Positions 1-7,177 of a stretch of DNA of 64,000 nt are shown here, piece after piece. The notes below the pieces were generated by a model. It saw nothing but the letters and a program-made list of their open reading frames with translations. It did no database searches and was not told the origin of the DNA. Both the position numbers and the translations under genes were made by a program. The DNA comes from Novosphingobium sp. Gsoil 351 (GTDB lineage Bacteria > Pseudomonadota > Alphaproteobacteria > Sphingomonadales > Sphingomonadaceae): positions 2,323,501-2,387,500 of the forward strand of contig NZ_CP046120.1 in assembly GCF_009707465.1 (NCBI RefSeq), given 5' to 3'. Within the stretch, counting starts at the first letter, position 1, and each line of letters starts with the position of its first letter.

Positions 1-374
1 TGCTCGGCGTGTCGGGCCCAACTTTGCGCGACCTTGCGCGGTACGACTTCGTCTCACCCTCGGATTCCCGGCCTTACGGTGAAATCATCCGCAACATCTT
101 CCAAAAGCAGGGGATCGACTGGCATGAACGGGTCCATCGCGCAGACTTTTTCCCGATCGTGCGAAGCATCGTCGAAACCTCTGACGCTGTAGGCGTGGTT
201 GCGCGATCTCACGCCGCGTCGCCTCAGTTTGCCGAGCGCTATCAATTGCTCGCGGGCCTTGACCTGTTCCCCACCGCGCCTTTGTGCTGCGCGGTCCGGG
301 TACGCTGGGAGCCCAAGGCTGCCACCCGCGCCTTAATCGGCACTCTCACAAGGGCATTTCCCTTGGCACAATGA
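1..374 (+). CDS. LysR-family transcriptional regulator, C-terminal fragment
   Basis: The reading frame is open to the left edge of the window, so only the C-terminal 120 or so residues are present. The fragment looks like the effector-binding half of a LysR-type regulator: the stretch IVETSDAVGVVARSHAA followed by a hydrophobic strand and a terminal helix resembles the second periplasmic-binding-like lobe. The DNA-binding helix-turn-helix must lie outside the window. It precedes a same-strand catabolic cluster (MaoC, MaoC, SDR, esterase) after a gap of about 100 bases, so it may regulate that cluster. This is inference from position. The assignment is moderately sure because only part of the domain is seen. 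Confidence 0.6.
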   Translation, partial: LGVSGPTLRDLARYDFVSPSDSRPYGEIIRNIFQKQGIDWHERVHRADFFPIVRSIVETSDAVGVVARSHAASPQFAERYQLLAGLDLFPTAPLCCAVRVRWEPKAATRALIGTLTRAFPLAQ

Positions 375-480
375 TTAAATTGAATGGTCTGTCATCATTA
401 TGAATTGGACGCCGTAAGCCGATAGCCCCACCGTGCCGCGCAGTTGGTGCCCCTCTCCGGGATGAACGGAAGCGAGCGAA

Positions 481-978
481 ATGGCCGAAACGAGCGGGCA
501 AGACATTCGTCAAGGGCGGTTTCGACGCGAGGCGAAAGGCGCAGAGACGGCGTCGGTGTGCGTTAAGGTCGAGCGTGGGCGCATCCGTGCCTTCGCTAGC
601 GTTCTTGGACAGATCGATCCGCTCTTCAACGATGTGGCTGCGGCGCACGCCATGGGTCATCCAGACATCGCGGCGCCCCCTTCCTTCTTCATGGTCGTCG
701 AAGCAATCGCCAACGAAGAACTCCGGCGCCAGGGGGAGGCAAGCGCGATCGAGATGGCCGGCTGCGACTTTCGCTATCTACTTCATGGCGACGAGCACTA
801 TTCTTACAACGGGCTCGTCTATGCCGGGGACAGTGTGACGTTTTCAACCAGAGTGCTCGACTTCTATGACAGGAAGGGGGGGCTGATGGAGTTCGTCACG
901 CTCGAATCCGTGGTTGCCCATCACGAGCGCGGGCCGCTCATCCGAGCGCGCCGCACACTCTTGCACAAGTTCGGATGA
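481..978 (+). CDS. MaoC-like / FAS1-type N-terminal dehydratase domain protein
   Basis: A 165-residue hot-dog fold protein. The segment from about residue 30 onward (RIRAFASVLGQIDPLFND, then APPSFFMVV) matches the N-terminal dehydratase half seen in MaoC-like enoyl-CoA hydratases, which usually pairs with a catalytic MaoC partner. The next gene is such a partner and overlaps this one by 4 bases (975-978), so the two probably form a heterodimeric enoyl-CoA or acyl-CoA hydratase. The substrate cannot be told; sphingomonads use such pairs in side-chain degradation of steroids, terpenoids or branched acids. The ATG at 481 follows a purine-rich stretch (GGAAGCGAGCGAA). Confidence 0.7.
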   Translation: MAETSGQDIRQGRFRREAKGAETASVCVKVERGRIRAFASVLGQIDPLFNDVAAAHAMGHPDIAAPPSFFMVVEAIANEELRRQGEASAIEMAGCDFRYLLHGDEHYSYNGLVYAGDSVTFSTRVLDFYDRKGGLMEFVTLESVVAHHERGPLIRARRTLLHKFG

Positions 979-1403
979 CGCGGGAGCGGATGATGGCGAC
1001 CGATCGGATCAGGGCCGGCGACACGCTCTCGGAAATACGGTTTGGGCCGATTTCACGAACGACGCTAGCGCTCTACGCTGGCGCGTCAGACGATCACAAC
1101 CCGGTGCACATCGATCTCGATTTTGCCCGTCAAGCCGGCCTCGACGACGTGTTCGCGCACGGCATGCTATCCTTCGGCGTGCTTACTCGCGTGGTGACCC
1201 AGCGCTTCGGTGCCGCCCGCCTCCGTTCGTTCGGTGCGCGTTTCACGGCAATTACCCACGTCCACGATGTTGTCTCCTGCCACGCCTCGGTCAGCGAATG
1301 CTTCGAGGAGGACGGCGAGCGGCTCGCGAGAATCGCGGTGTTCGCGCAAACTGCGGGTGGAGTCACGACCCTTTCAGGTGAGGCGATCGTCGCGCTCGAT
1401 TGA
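975..1403 (+). CDS. MaoC family dehydratase (hydratase motif present)
   Basis: A 142-residue MaoC hot-dog protein. The hydratase motif is visible near residues 37-60: YAGASDDHNPVHIDLDFA, with the D-x(4)-H arrangement expected of (R)-specific enoyl-CoA hydratases, followed by FAHGMLSFGVL on the hot-dog helix. It overlaps the preceding MaoC-like gene by 4 bases, which suggests translational coupling and one hydratase complex. A second start at residue 7 (MATDR) is equally plausible. It would supply the hydration step of a beta-oxidation cycle, with the SDR downstream as the dehydrogenase. The family call is secure; the substrate is unknown. Confidence 0.75.
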   Translation: MTRERMMATDRIRAGDTLSEIRFGPISRTTLALYAGASDDHNPVHIDLDFARQAGLDDVFAHGMLSFGVLTRVVTQRFGAARLRSFGARFTAITHVHDVVSCHASVSECFEEDGERLARIAVFAQTAGGVTTLSGEAIVALD

Positions 1404-1445
1404 TGCAGTGCCCGTGTCTTGAGCGGGGAAAGGTAAGATCTTCGA

Positions 1446-2358
1446 ATGTCCATGAGGTTCGACGAGCGCGTTGTCGTAGTCACTGGCGCCGGGCAGGGCC
1501 TCGGCCGATCGCACGCGCTCGAGTTCGCACGGCGCGGAGCACGGGTTTTGGTAAACGATTTGGGCGGCGGTGCGCAAGGCGGCGGCGGCAGCACCTCAGT
1601 CGCCGAGTGCCTTGTCACCCGCATTCGTGACGAGGGCGGGGAGGCCTATGCCAATTCCGATAGCGTGGAGGATGGTGAAAAGATCGTTCAGGGGGCTTTG
1701 GATGTATTTGGGCGGGTCGACGTAGTTGTGAACAATGCTGGAATTCTGCGCGATTCGACCTTTGCCAAAATGAGCGATGAAGACTGGGATTTGGTCTACC
1801 GGGTTCACCTCCTCGGCTGCTTCAAAGTGACCCGAGCAGCCTGGCCCCACATGCGCGAGGCGCGATATGGCCGCGTAATAATGACGACCTCGATCGCGGG
1901 CATCTATGGCAACTTCGGCCAGGCAAACTACTCGGCCTGCAAGTTGGGCCTGTTTGGCCTCGCCCAGACGTTGGCGATTGAGGGGGGGGCCACGAAACAT
2001 CCTAGTGAACACGGTTAGCCCCACTGCAGGTTCGCGGTTGACCGAGGGTGTGCTGCCCAAGGAGGTCACCGACGCACTGAAGCCCGAATATGTTACTCCG
2101 GCGGTGATCCTGCTTGCCCACGAAAGCTGTCCGACCACCGGCAAACTCTTCGAAGTGGGTGGTGGCTGGGTTTCACAAACCCGCTGGGAACAGACCCAGG
2201 GCGTGTTCTTCAACGATGACTTCTCTTCCGAACAGCTGGCTGAGCGATGGGGTGAAGCGACGTCGTTCGAAGGTAGCCGTCACGCTTCCAAGCTGCAGGA
2301 AGCGAAGACTGGTATCCAGGAGCGCTTGGGGCGCGATCTCGCGCTTGCGCCGCAATAG
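1446..2358 (+). CDS. SDR family oxidoreductase (3-hydroxyacyl-CoA dehydrogenase type), frameshifted as given
   Basis: A short-chain dehydrogenase resembling the dehydrogenase domain of peroxisomal multifunctional enzyme type 2. Visible motifs are the nucleotide-binding [13 protein letters not shown] near the N-terminus, NNAGILRD, and the catalytic pair in YSACK. The first frame runs to a stop at 2018. The rest of the protein ([14 protein letters not shown] onward, ending at 2358) lies in the +1 frame. The break coincides with a run of eight G at 1982-1989; removing one G joins IEGG to PRNILVNT cleanly. I read this as one gene of about 303 residues with a homopolymer error, although a real frameshift is possible. 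It probably acts with the two MaoC genes upstream in a beta-oxidation-like pathway. Confidence 0.75.
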
Positions 2359-2373
2359 CCCTGCGGGCTGCCA

Positions 2374-3351
2374 TTGCTCATGGAGTTGAAGATGGCGCCT
2401 GAACCGAAGGTCGAAGACGTGCACAGGGTCGACCCGCAGCTGCGAGCCGGACTCGCTCTTTTCCCAGATATCGAACTGACCTGCGAAATCCTACCCGACT
2501 TGCGCAGGGCTTCTTTCGGCCGAGACGAAAAGATTGCGATCGCCGGTTTGAGCGAACATCGCGTCTCACTTCCGGTCGCATCGGGCAGTATCGATCTGTT
2601 CGTCTGCAGGCCGGAAAGTGCCGAAGTCCTGCCCGGCATCTGCTGTCTGCATGGTGGAGGCTTCGTTAGCGGCTCGGCCATGCAGATGGCGGCTCAGCGG
2701 GCCGGGTGGGCGTTGGCGCTCAATGCGGTACTGGTCTTCGTCGACTACCGTCTCGCTCCGGAGCATCCATTCCCACAACCCTTGGAGGATTGTTACGCTG
2801 CGCTGCGGTGGATGTGCAGCGAAGGGCGAGAGTTCGGCATCGACCGCACGCGCATCGCGCTATGGGGCATTAGCGCCGGGGGCGGCCTTGCCGCGGGGCT
2901 CGCGATTCTTGCCCGAGATCGCGGCGAGTTCCAGGTTGCCTGCCAACACCTGTGGTCGCCGATGCTGGATGATCGCACCACGACAGCTGCTGATCCACAT
3001 GCGTACGTTGGCCAGTTCGTTTGGAACCGGAAGAACAATCGTTTTGGCTGGCATTGCTATCTTGGACAGGAGCCAGGCACGCCTGGCGTCTCGCACTATG
3101 CTGCGCCATCGCGGCTGCGGGCCATGGAAGGCCTACCGCCGACCTATCTCGCAGTGGGTGCGTTGGACCTGTTTCTGGAAGAGAATGTCGAGTATGCTCG
3201 CCGTCTCTTACGTGGGGGTGTGCCAGTCGAACTCCATGTCCACCCTGGGGTGTATCACGGCGCGGCGTCGATTTCCGAGGCGGATGTGATCAAAAGGTGG
3301 GAGCGCGATAGTCGCAACGCGCTCAATCGCGGATTGCGAGGATATCTCTGA
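2374..3351 (+). CDS. Alpha/beta hydrolase, HSL-type carboxylesterase
   Basis: A 325-residue protein of the hormone-sensitive lipase (alpha/beta hydrolase fold-3) family. The oxyanion-hole motif HGGGF is at about residue 90, the nucleophile elbow appears as GISAGG (usually GDSAGG), and the acid and histidine are suggested by VGALDLFLEEN and HPGVYHG. The annotated start is TTG at 2374; ATG codons at 2380 and 2392 are alternatives. It follows the SDR by only 15 bases and probably ends the operon, so it may cleave an ester or lactone intermediate of the same pathway. The fold and catalytic machinery are clear; the substrate is not. Confidence 0.8.
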   Translation: MLMELKMAPEPKVEDVHRVDPQLRAGLALFPDIELTCEILPDLRRASFGRDEKIAIAGLSEHRVSLPVASGSIDLFVCRPESAEVLPGICCLHGGGFVSGSAMQMAAQRAGWALALNAVLVFVDYRLAPEHPFPQPLEDCYAALRWMCSEGREFGIDRTRIALWGISAGGGLAAGLAILARDRGEFQVACQHLWSPMLDDRTTTAADPHAYVGQFVWNRKNNRFGWHCYLGQEPGTPGVSHYAAPSRLRAMEGLPPTYLAVGALDLFLEENVEYARRLLRGGVPVELHVHPGVYHGAASISEADVIKRWERDSRNALNRGLRGYL

Positions 3352-3649
3352 TCTACGTTTCCCATCTACCAGTCCATTTTCCAGATAATGATGAGGCGGC
3401 GTAACTAGAGAACCGCCTCTACCGTCAACCTCTGGATTGTTACCGCAGAGCAATTTGGCGTGCTGTCAGCTAAGCGAGGTTCCAGCGCGAAAACCGGCTT
3501 GGCAGTGAACGGCCCCTTTCTAGCCGTTGGGGACAAAGTGCTGTTGAAGCGTCGGGCAGACAATCGGACTTATGTTAACCGCCGCATTTGGCCTTTATGA
3601 CAAACTGATTCGAAGTCGCCGATGTCGGATCAGAGTTGTTGGGGGCGGC
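3352..3649. other. Intergenic region with one hairpin
   Basis: No convincing coding sequence. A seven-base inverted repeat, GAGGCGG at 3393-3399 and CCGCCTC at 3413-3419, could form a hairpin after the esterase gene. It has no following T run, so it is not a standard intrinsic terminator. The rest shows no clear structure. Confidence 0.4.
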
Positions 3650-3925
3650 CTAGCGCCTGGCCTCGGTCGGCCGCGGCTCTGGTCGAGTGCGCGAAACCTT
3701 TACATCGACATCGACGTCCCCGACCTCATCCTTCACCACGCGAGCGGTACCCTTGGCGATATGGGCAACCCCCGTGCCAACTGCCTTGGCTGCGCGGGCG
3801 GTGTCTGCCGCCGACTTCTTTATGCGAGCCTCGTCGTATCTGACCGTAACCTGATCCTTATCGGGGTCGTTCGCGACATTGCAGCCGCTTGGAACGATCA
3901 ACAGGACGGGCAGCAATATTCGCAT
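3650..3925 (-). CDS. Small putative lipoprotein
   Basis: A 91-residue protein that begins MRILLPVLLIVPSGC, a short hydrophobic segment ending at a lipobox-like cysteine at residue 15, so it is probably an outer-membrane or periplasmic lipoprotein. The mature part is polar, rich in K, D and V, and contains the helical segment ADTARAAKAVGTGVAHIAKGTARVV. I do not recognise a named domain. It is followed downstream on the same strand by nothing within 298 bases and preceded by another small gene (3974-4165). A function cannot be given. Codon use and the signal segment favour a real gene. Confidence 0.5.
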   Translation of the reverse strand: MRILLPVLLIVPSGCNVANDPDKDQVTVRYDEARIKKSAADTARAAKAVGTGVAHIAKGTARVVKDEVGDVDVDVKVSRTRPEPRPTEARR

Positions 3926-3973
3926 GTTTTTGACCCTCGCTACTCGAGAAACGCCCCGACATAAGCCTAGCGG

Positions 3974-4165
3974 TCAGCGGCGGCGGTCGTTGTAGCGCTT
4001 CAAAGCGTACCCGCCGACCGCCGCGGCGATCATCCCGGGGAGTCCAAATCGGCGGGCAATCGCCACCGCGGCCATACCCATAACGGCACCGCCTGGCTGA
4101 TCGACCCCGCGCGTTTCTTTGGCCGCCCTTGCTCCCGCATAGGCTCCCATAAGTTTTCCAAGCAT
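3974..4165 (-). CDS. Small glycine/alanine-rich membrane-associated protein
   Basis: A 63-residue protein starting MLGKLMGAYAGARAAKETRG. The start at 4165 is chosen because a strong Shine-Dalgarno sequence (AAAGGAGG) lies seven bases upstream; the longer frame starting at 4189 would place that sequence inside the coding region. The middle (GGAVMGMAAVAIARRFGLPG) and the end (AAAVGGYALKRYNDRRR) suggest one or two short membrane-associated helices and a basic tail. Small proteins of this form are common in sphingomonads but I know no function for them. Confidence 0.55.
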   Translation of the reverse strand: MLGKLMGAYAGARAAKETRGVDQPGGAVMGMAAVAIARRFGLPGMIAAAVGGYALKRYNDRRR

Positions 4166-4295
4166 TCGAACCTCCTTTGACTTTCGCACTAGAAGCGAAC
4201 GGTCGGGCTTTGGGTTCCACGGGGAAGGATGCCGCGATGCCGTTGTCGCGGAAGGTCATCTCCCGCTGGATCGTCTACCGACCAGGAGCGCCGAT

Positions 4296-4757
4296 ATGGC
4301 CGCGACCCGCTGCGGCGGCTATGACGGCCCGATGTCGTTCGCAAAGGTAGATCACTGGATCGGCAGGACGCTCTTTTTCCCTCCCACTATAAAACTGTGC
4401 CAGCTCACCCGACAGAGTCAGTTCGCCGTCTCGCGGATGTTCTGGTTCATCGCGGCCCTGGACGGCTTCTACCTTGCGGAAACCCTCTTCGGATCGGTTC
4501 TTTGGGGCGGGATGAGCGCTATCATGATGATCGGCGCCACGCGCCGGGCCGACGTCCCCACCATCAGCTTTCTTTTCTTTCGCCTGTTGGCAATCGCGTT
4601 CCTGGTGCTCGATTTCGTCAAAGGGGTGACGACCGTGGAGTGGGCAGGGATCGAGTTTTGGCTCTTTGTCCTCACAGCAGAATATGCGGCGATAATTCGC
4701 ACGATCCCACCGAGGGAAGCAGACAAGTCGGGAAGAAAGATCGTGACGGCCAAGTAG
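4296..4757 (+). CDS. Hypothetical inner-membrane protein
   Basis: Up to 153 residues, with hydrophobic stretches at about residues 48-62 (FWFIAALDGFYLAET), 68-82 and 92-112 (ISFLFFRLLAIAFLVLDFV), and 118-135, so three to four transmembrane helices are likely. The start is uncertain: ATG at 4296 is the longest, and ATG at 4332 (MSFAKVDHW) gives a more compact protein. The C-terminus is polar (PPREADKSGRK) and probably cytoplasmic. No family recognised and no informative neighbours. Confidence 0.45.
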   Translation: MAATRCGGYDGPMSFAKVDHWIGRTLFFPPTIKLCQLTRQSQFAVSRMFWFIAALDGFYLAETLFGSVLWGGMSAIMMIGATRRADVPTISFLFFRLLAIAFLVLDFVKGVTTVEWAGIEFWLFVLTAEYAAIIRTIPPREADKSGRKIVTAK

Positions 4758-4865
4758 GCCCGTGGGGGGGCGCCACCGTAGTTGCCCAACACCGCAGCGC
4801 CGCGATCCATCGAGGCCACACGTATCCTGCCCGAGACTTAGTAGTCTTACATTAAACGCGCCATC

Positions 4866-5126
4866 TCAGTCGTCGCCCGCCGCGCTCAGCAGATCCATAA
4901 GGTTGCGCGCCGCCTCGCGGTCGGCTTCGTCCGGAAACCCCACCTCGAGGCCGGGCTCTGCGCCCAGCACGTGCAAGAGGCACCACAGCGCGATGCGGCT
5001 GGCGCGATCTTTCTCCAGCCCGAAATCCACTTGCATCCGCTCGATCCCGGCACTTTGCGTAGTCGGGAGCACTTGCGCCATGTCGCTGACGCCAAAGTAG
5101 CGCGATAGGAGATCGTCGAGATTTAT
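4866..5126 (-). CDS. Sphingomonad-type small protein, copy A (paralogue of 9383-9643), possible lost ATG
   Basis: This frame encodes a protein about 62 percent identical over 86 aligned residues to the one at 9383-9643 (shared blocks LDDLL, RYFG, AGIER, VDF, ALW, LLH and DREAARN). The first canonical start here is the ATG at 5081 (MAQVLP). The similarity continues 15 residues further upstream (INLDDLLSRYFGVSDM against MDLDDLLFRYFGTTDM), back to an ATA codon at 5124-5126 exactly where the paralogue has ATG, and a TGA lies five codons before that. Either ATA is used, translation starts at the internal ATG giving 71 residues, or the start codon has mutated or been misread. Function unknown. Confidence 0.5.
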   Translation of the reverse strand: MNLDDLLSRYFGVSDMAQVLPTTQSAGIERMQVDFGLEKDRASRIALWCLLHVLGAEPGLEVGFPDEADREAARNLMDLLSAAGDD

Positions 5127-5237
5127 AGCGACGGCCCCCCATCACTCCCCGTGCGAAGCAGACTCGCAGATCCGCGCAGGGACAAGCTCATCGCCTGGAC
5201 GCTTGTCCTCAGGCCAAAGCCGAAGCACAGCACATTC

Positions 5238-5678
5238 ATGACAAATGATGATCCCTTTGACCTTCAGCGCTTCGTCGACGCTCAGGAAGAAACCTATCCA
5301 ACTGCGCTGGCGGAGATCAGACGGGGAGCGAAGCGAGGCCATTGGATCTGGTTCATATTCCCTCAGCTGAGGGGCTTGGGATGCAGCGAGATGGCGCGAC
5401 GTTTTGAACTTGGCTCGCTCGAGGAAGCACGTGCGTACCTAGCGCACCCGGTCTTGGGGAGCAGGTTGCGCGCGTGTCTCGAAGCCATTCAAGACTTAAC
5501 GACGAAGTCGGCGGTCGACGTTTTCGGTGAAGTCGATGCGATGAAACTCAGGTCGTCACTCACGCTATTCGCGCGCGCGCAAGGCGGGCCAATCTTTGAC
5601 GCGGTGCTGATCAGGTGGTTTGGCTCCGCTGACGATCGAACTGACGAGATCCTCAAGGTAAGTAAGGCGATCCCGTGA
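5238..5678 (+). CDS. DUF1810 family protein
   Basis: A 146-residue protein starting MTNDDPFDLQRFVDAQEETY, the normal N-terminus of the DUF1810 (calpastatin-like) family, which is why I prefer ATG 5238 over the longer frame from 5151. The family signature HWIWFIFPQLRGLG follows near residue 37, then the conserved helical part (SLEEARAYLAHPVLGSRLR) and the C-terminal LTLFARAQ block. Length agrees with the family (about 140 residues). The biochemical function of DUF1810 is not established. It is flanked downstream by a MITE-like element 15 bases after the stop. Confidence 0.8.
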   Translation: MTNDDPFDLQRFVDAQEETYPTALAEIRRGAKRGHWIWFIFPQLRGLGCSEMARRFELGSLEEARAYLAHPVLGSRLRACLEAIQDLTTKSAVDVFGEVDAMKLRSSLTLFARAQGGPIFDAVLIRWFGSADDRTDEILKVSKAIP

Positions 5679-5693
5679 AAAGCAGGTTTGGGG

Positions 5694-5855
5694 CCTATTC
5701 TGTTGAAAAAGTCCGGCGCTGGTTTTGCCGGGCAATAATTAAACTCAGGCAGGCGCCCTCGCGCAAAGATGATTCACGTGACTCAGCGTGGCTAAAATAT
5801 TATTGCCCAAATTGTCCCGGGGCGTCGCTCTCGTCGACTTTTTCAACAGAATAGG
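5694..5855. mobile_element. MITE-like element with 20-bp perfect terminal inverted repeats
   Basis: A 162-base non-coding element bounded by perfect 20-base inverted repeats: CCTATTCTGTTGAAAAAGTC at 5694-5713 and its reverse complement at 5836-5855. A second, inner inverted repeat (GGGCAATAAT at 5730-5739, ATTATTGCCC at 5799-5808) makes most of the element foldable. It contains no gene. The form fits a miniature inverted-repeat transposable element mobilised in trans by an IS transposase, though I cannot name the parent IS. No clear target-site duplication is visible. Confidence 0.6.
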
Positions 5856-6031
5856 GCCGGGTGCTGACAGTGTGCTTTAGGAACATGGACCCGTTAAAAT
5901 ACCGCTCGGCATCCGATCCCATTGCGCGCTTGCCCTGAGCCCACCTAGATGAACCGCGCACTTCGATCCAAGTAACAACGAACGTCGACTAGCTCCTGCC
6001 GGCTCAAACCTGCTCTGCAGCTCGCGCCGCG
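5856..6031. other. Non-coding stretch
   Basis: Between the MITE-like element and the next small gene I see no credible gene, RNA or repeat. Confidence 0.3.
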
Positions 6032-6274
6032 TTATCGATCGCGCGCATCAGCTTCGCCGCCAGGGTCAGTCGGGGTGCGGTATTGTTCGCCGCCATCACG
6101 GGAGTCGAACAATACCGCACCGTCCGAGGAATGAACTTGGACATGCGTTGCGCCTGATCGCACGCGATGGGCAACCATTCGGCATTTCGCGATATCGCGA
6201 CCGGCAGCGAAAGTGCTCGCACGCTCCCTGCTAATTGCTGTCTCGCCTGCGTACCAGGTGGTGATGAATTCCAT
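6032..6274 (-). CDS. Small hypothetical protein
   Basis: An 80-residue reading frame from ATG 6274 (MEFITTWYAGETAIS). An AAAGGG sequence lies upstream at a reasonable distance. The pattern of a short strand, a helix, then GATHVQVHSSDGAVLFDSRDG looks like a small alpha/beta protein of a kind I have seen as a hypothetical in sphingomonads; the name of the family is not known to me. The C-terminal part is encoded across a perfect 16-base inverted repeat (6074-6121), which may have altered the original 3' end. Confidence is modest because opposing frames are also open. Confidence 0.35.
   Translation of the reverse strand: MEFITTWYAGETAISRERASTFAAGRDIAKCRMVAHRVRSGATHVQVHSSDGAVLFDSRDGGEQYRTPTDPGGEADARDR
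6074..6121. repeat. Perfect 16-bp inverted repeat with 16-base loop
   Basis: GGTGCGGTATTGTTCG at 6074-6089 is exactly repeated in inverse orientation at 6106-6121. It could form a very stable hairpin. It has no T run and lies inside the 3' part of the small reading frame at 6032-6274, so it may be a coincidental coding palindrome, a fold-back duplication, or the end of a decayed element. Confidence 0.6.
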
Positions 6275-6725
6275 AGGTGCGACCCTTTGATAGCGAACTC
6301 TGAAAGACCCCGGCACTTCGGGGGTGAAGGTCGGAGCAGACTCTCAGGGTTGCAACCCGGTGATGAGCCGCGCAAGCTAAGAGCTGGTGATCAAACAGGG
6401 TTAGGATTTTAACCTGTGGCTTGCTTCCAATAAGAACGGACAAGCGAGCAGTTGTCAGCTCTCCGCCGCATTCGGACCATCGGGCGACGGGAATAGGGTG
6501 CCCTCAACCGGCCCAGCCGCTCAGTAGCGATCACGCGCGTTTTGAAGTCCGAGATGGGGCCGTAACGCGACCGACAGCTTGGCCCGGTTCTCCGTCTGAA
6601 AGCCGTCAGGCGGAGAACGGCCCCAAATCGGGTATGATCCTGCGTGACGGGACGCTAGTTAGGGGTCGACCTCTCGCCGACGCGGACATTGCTGCCGGTA
6701 GGCCAGGGTGGTCAGCCGCGACTGC
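6275..6725. other. Non-coding stretch with an imperfect hairpin
   Basis: About 450 bases without a credible gene. One structure is visible: GTTCTCCG at 6587-6594 pairs with CGGAGAAC at 6611-6618, with flanking GGCC blocks (6581-6584, 6619-6622) extending the stem imperfectly. There is no T run. The rest looks like degraded intergenic sequence. Confidence 0.35.
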
Positions 6726-7040
6726 TCATCGCTTGCCAGCGAGGCGCTCGTCAAACTGCTGTGACGACCGCGCGACAACTTTATTCACATCGTCGCGCGC
6801 TTGTCGTTCGGTCTCACGGCGACAGCGCGCAATGGCATTGTTGACGGGAGGATCGTAGCTGATTGGTCGCCCGCAAACTTGGTCGATCGCCTGATTGATG
6901 CGGCCCTTCAGGATCGCCCGGCCGTGACCAGAACTAAGGTCAAGATCCTTGTACGCGACTGGACTGGACGCCTGTCTGGCTTGGGCTCCCGCCGCACTGA
7001 TCGCGAGCACAACAATGGTCATCCTGACGATGGCTTTCAT
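6726..7040 (-). CDS. UrcA family protein (secreted)
   Basis: A 104-residue protein with an N-terminal signal peptide (MKAIVRMTIVVLAISAAGAQA), then the UrcA-family core YKDLDLSSGHGRAILKGRI followed by QVCG and a second conserved cysteine in ARC. The start at 7040 is fixed by a strong ribosome binding site (AAGGAGG) eight to ten bases upstream; the longer frame to 7220 would overlap the divergent regulator. UrcA proteins are small periplasmic proteins of unknown role found largely in Sphingomonadales and Caulobacterales. It is divergent from the winged-helix/TPR regulator at 7178, which could control it. Confidence 0.8.
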   Translation of the reverse strand: MKAIVRMTIVVLAISAAGAQARQASSPVAYKDLDLSSGHGRAILKGRINQAIDQVCGRPISYDPPVNNAIARCRRETERQARDDVNKVVARSSQQFDERLAGKR

Positions 7041-7177
7041 GGTAGTTCCTCCTTGGTCAACAAGGTAAACGTGCACCATCGCGGAGCCCCAAGCTTTGGC
7101 AGAAGCCTGAAACATGCTGAAATATGCAGGGTTTCTGCGGTGGACCGGCCGAAGCCGGATAGGTATTTTACCCCTCG

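Noticed and set aside
3572..3964. 130-residue plus-strand frame
   Set aside because: Opposes the better-supported small lipoprotein gene and has no signal, motif or ribosome binding site.
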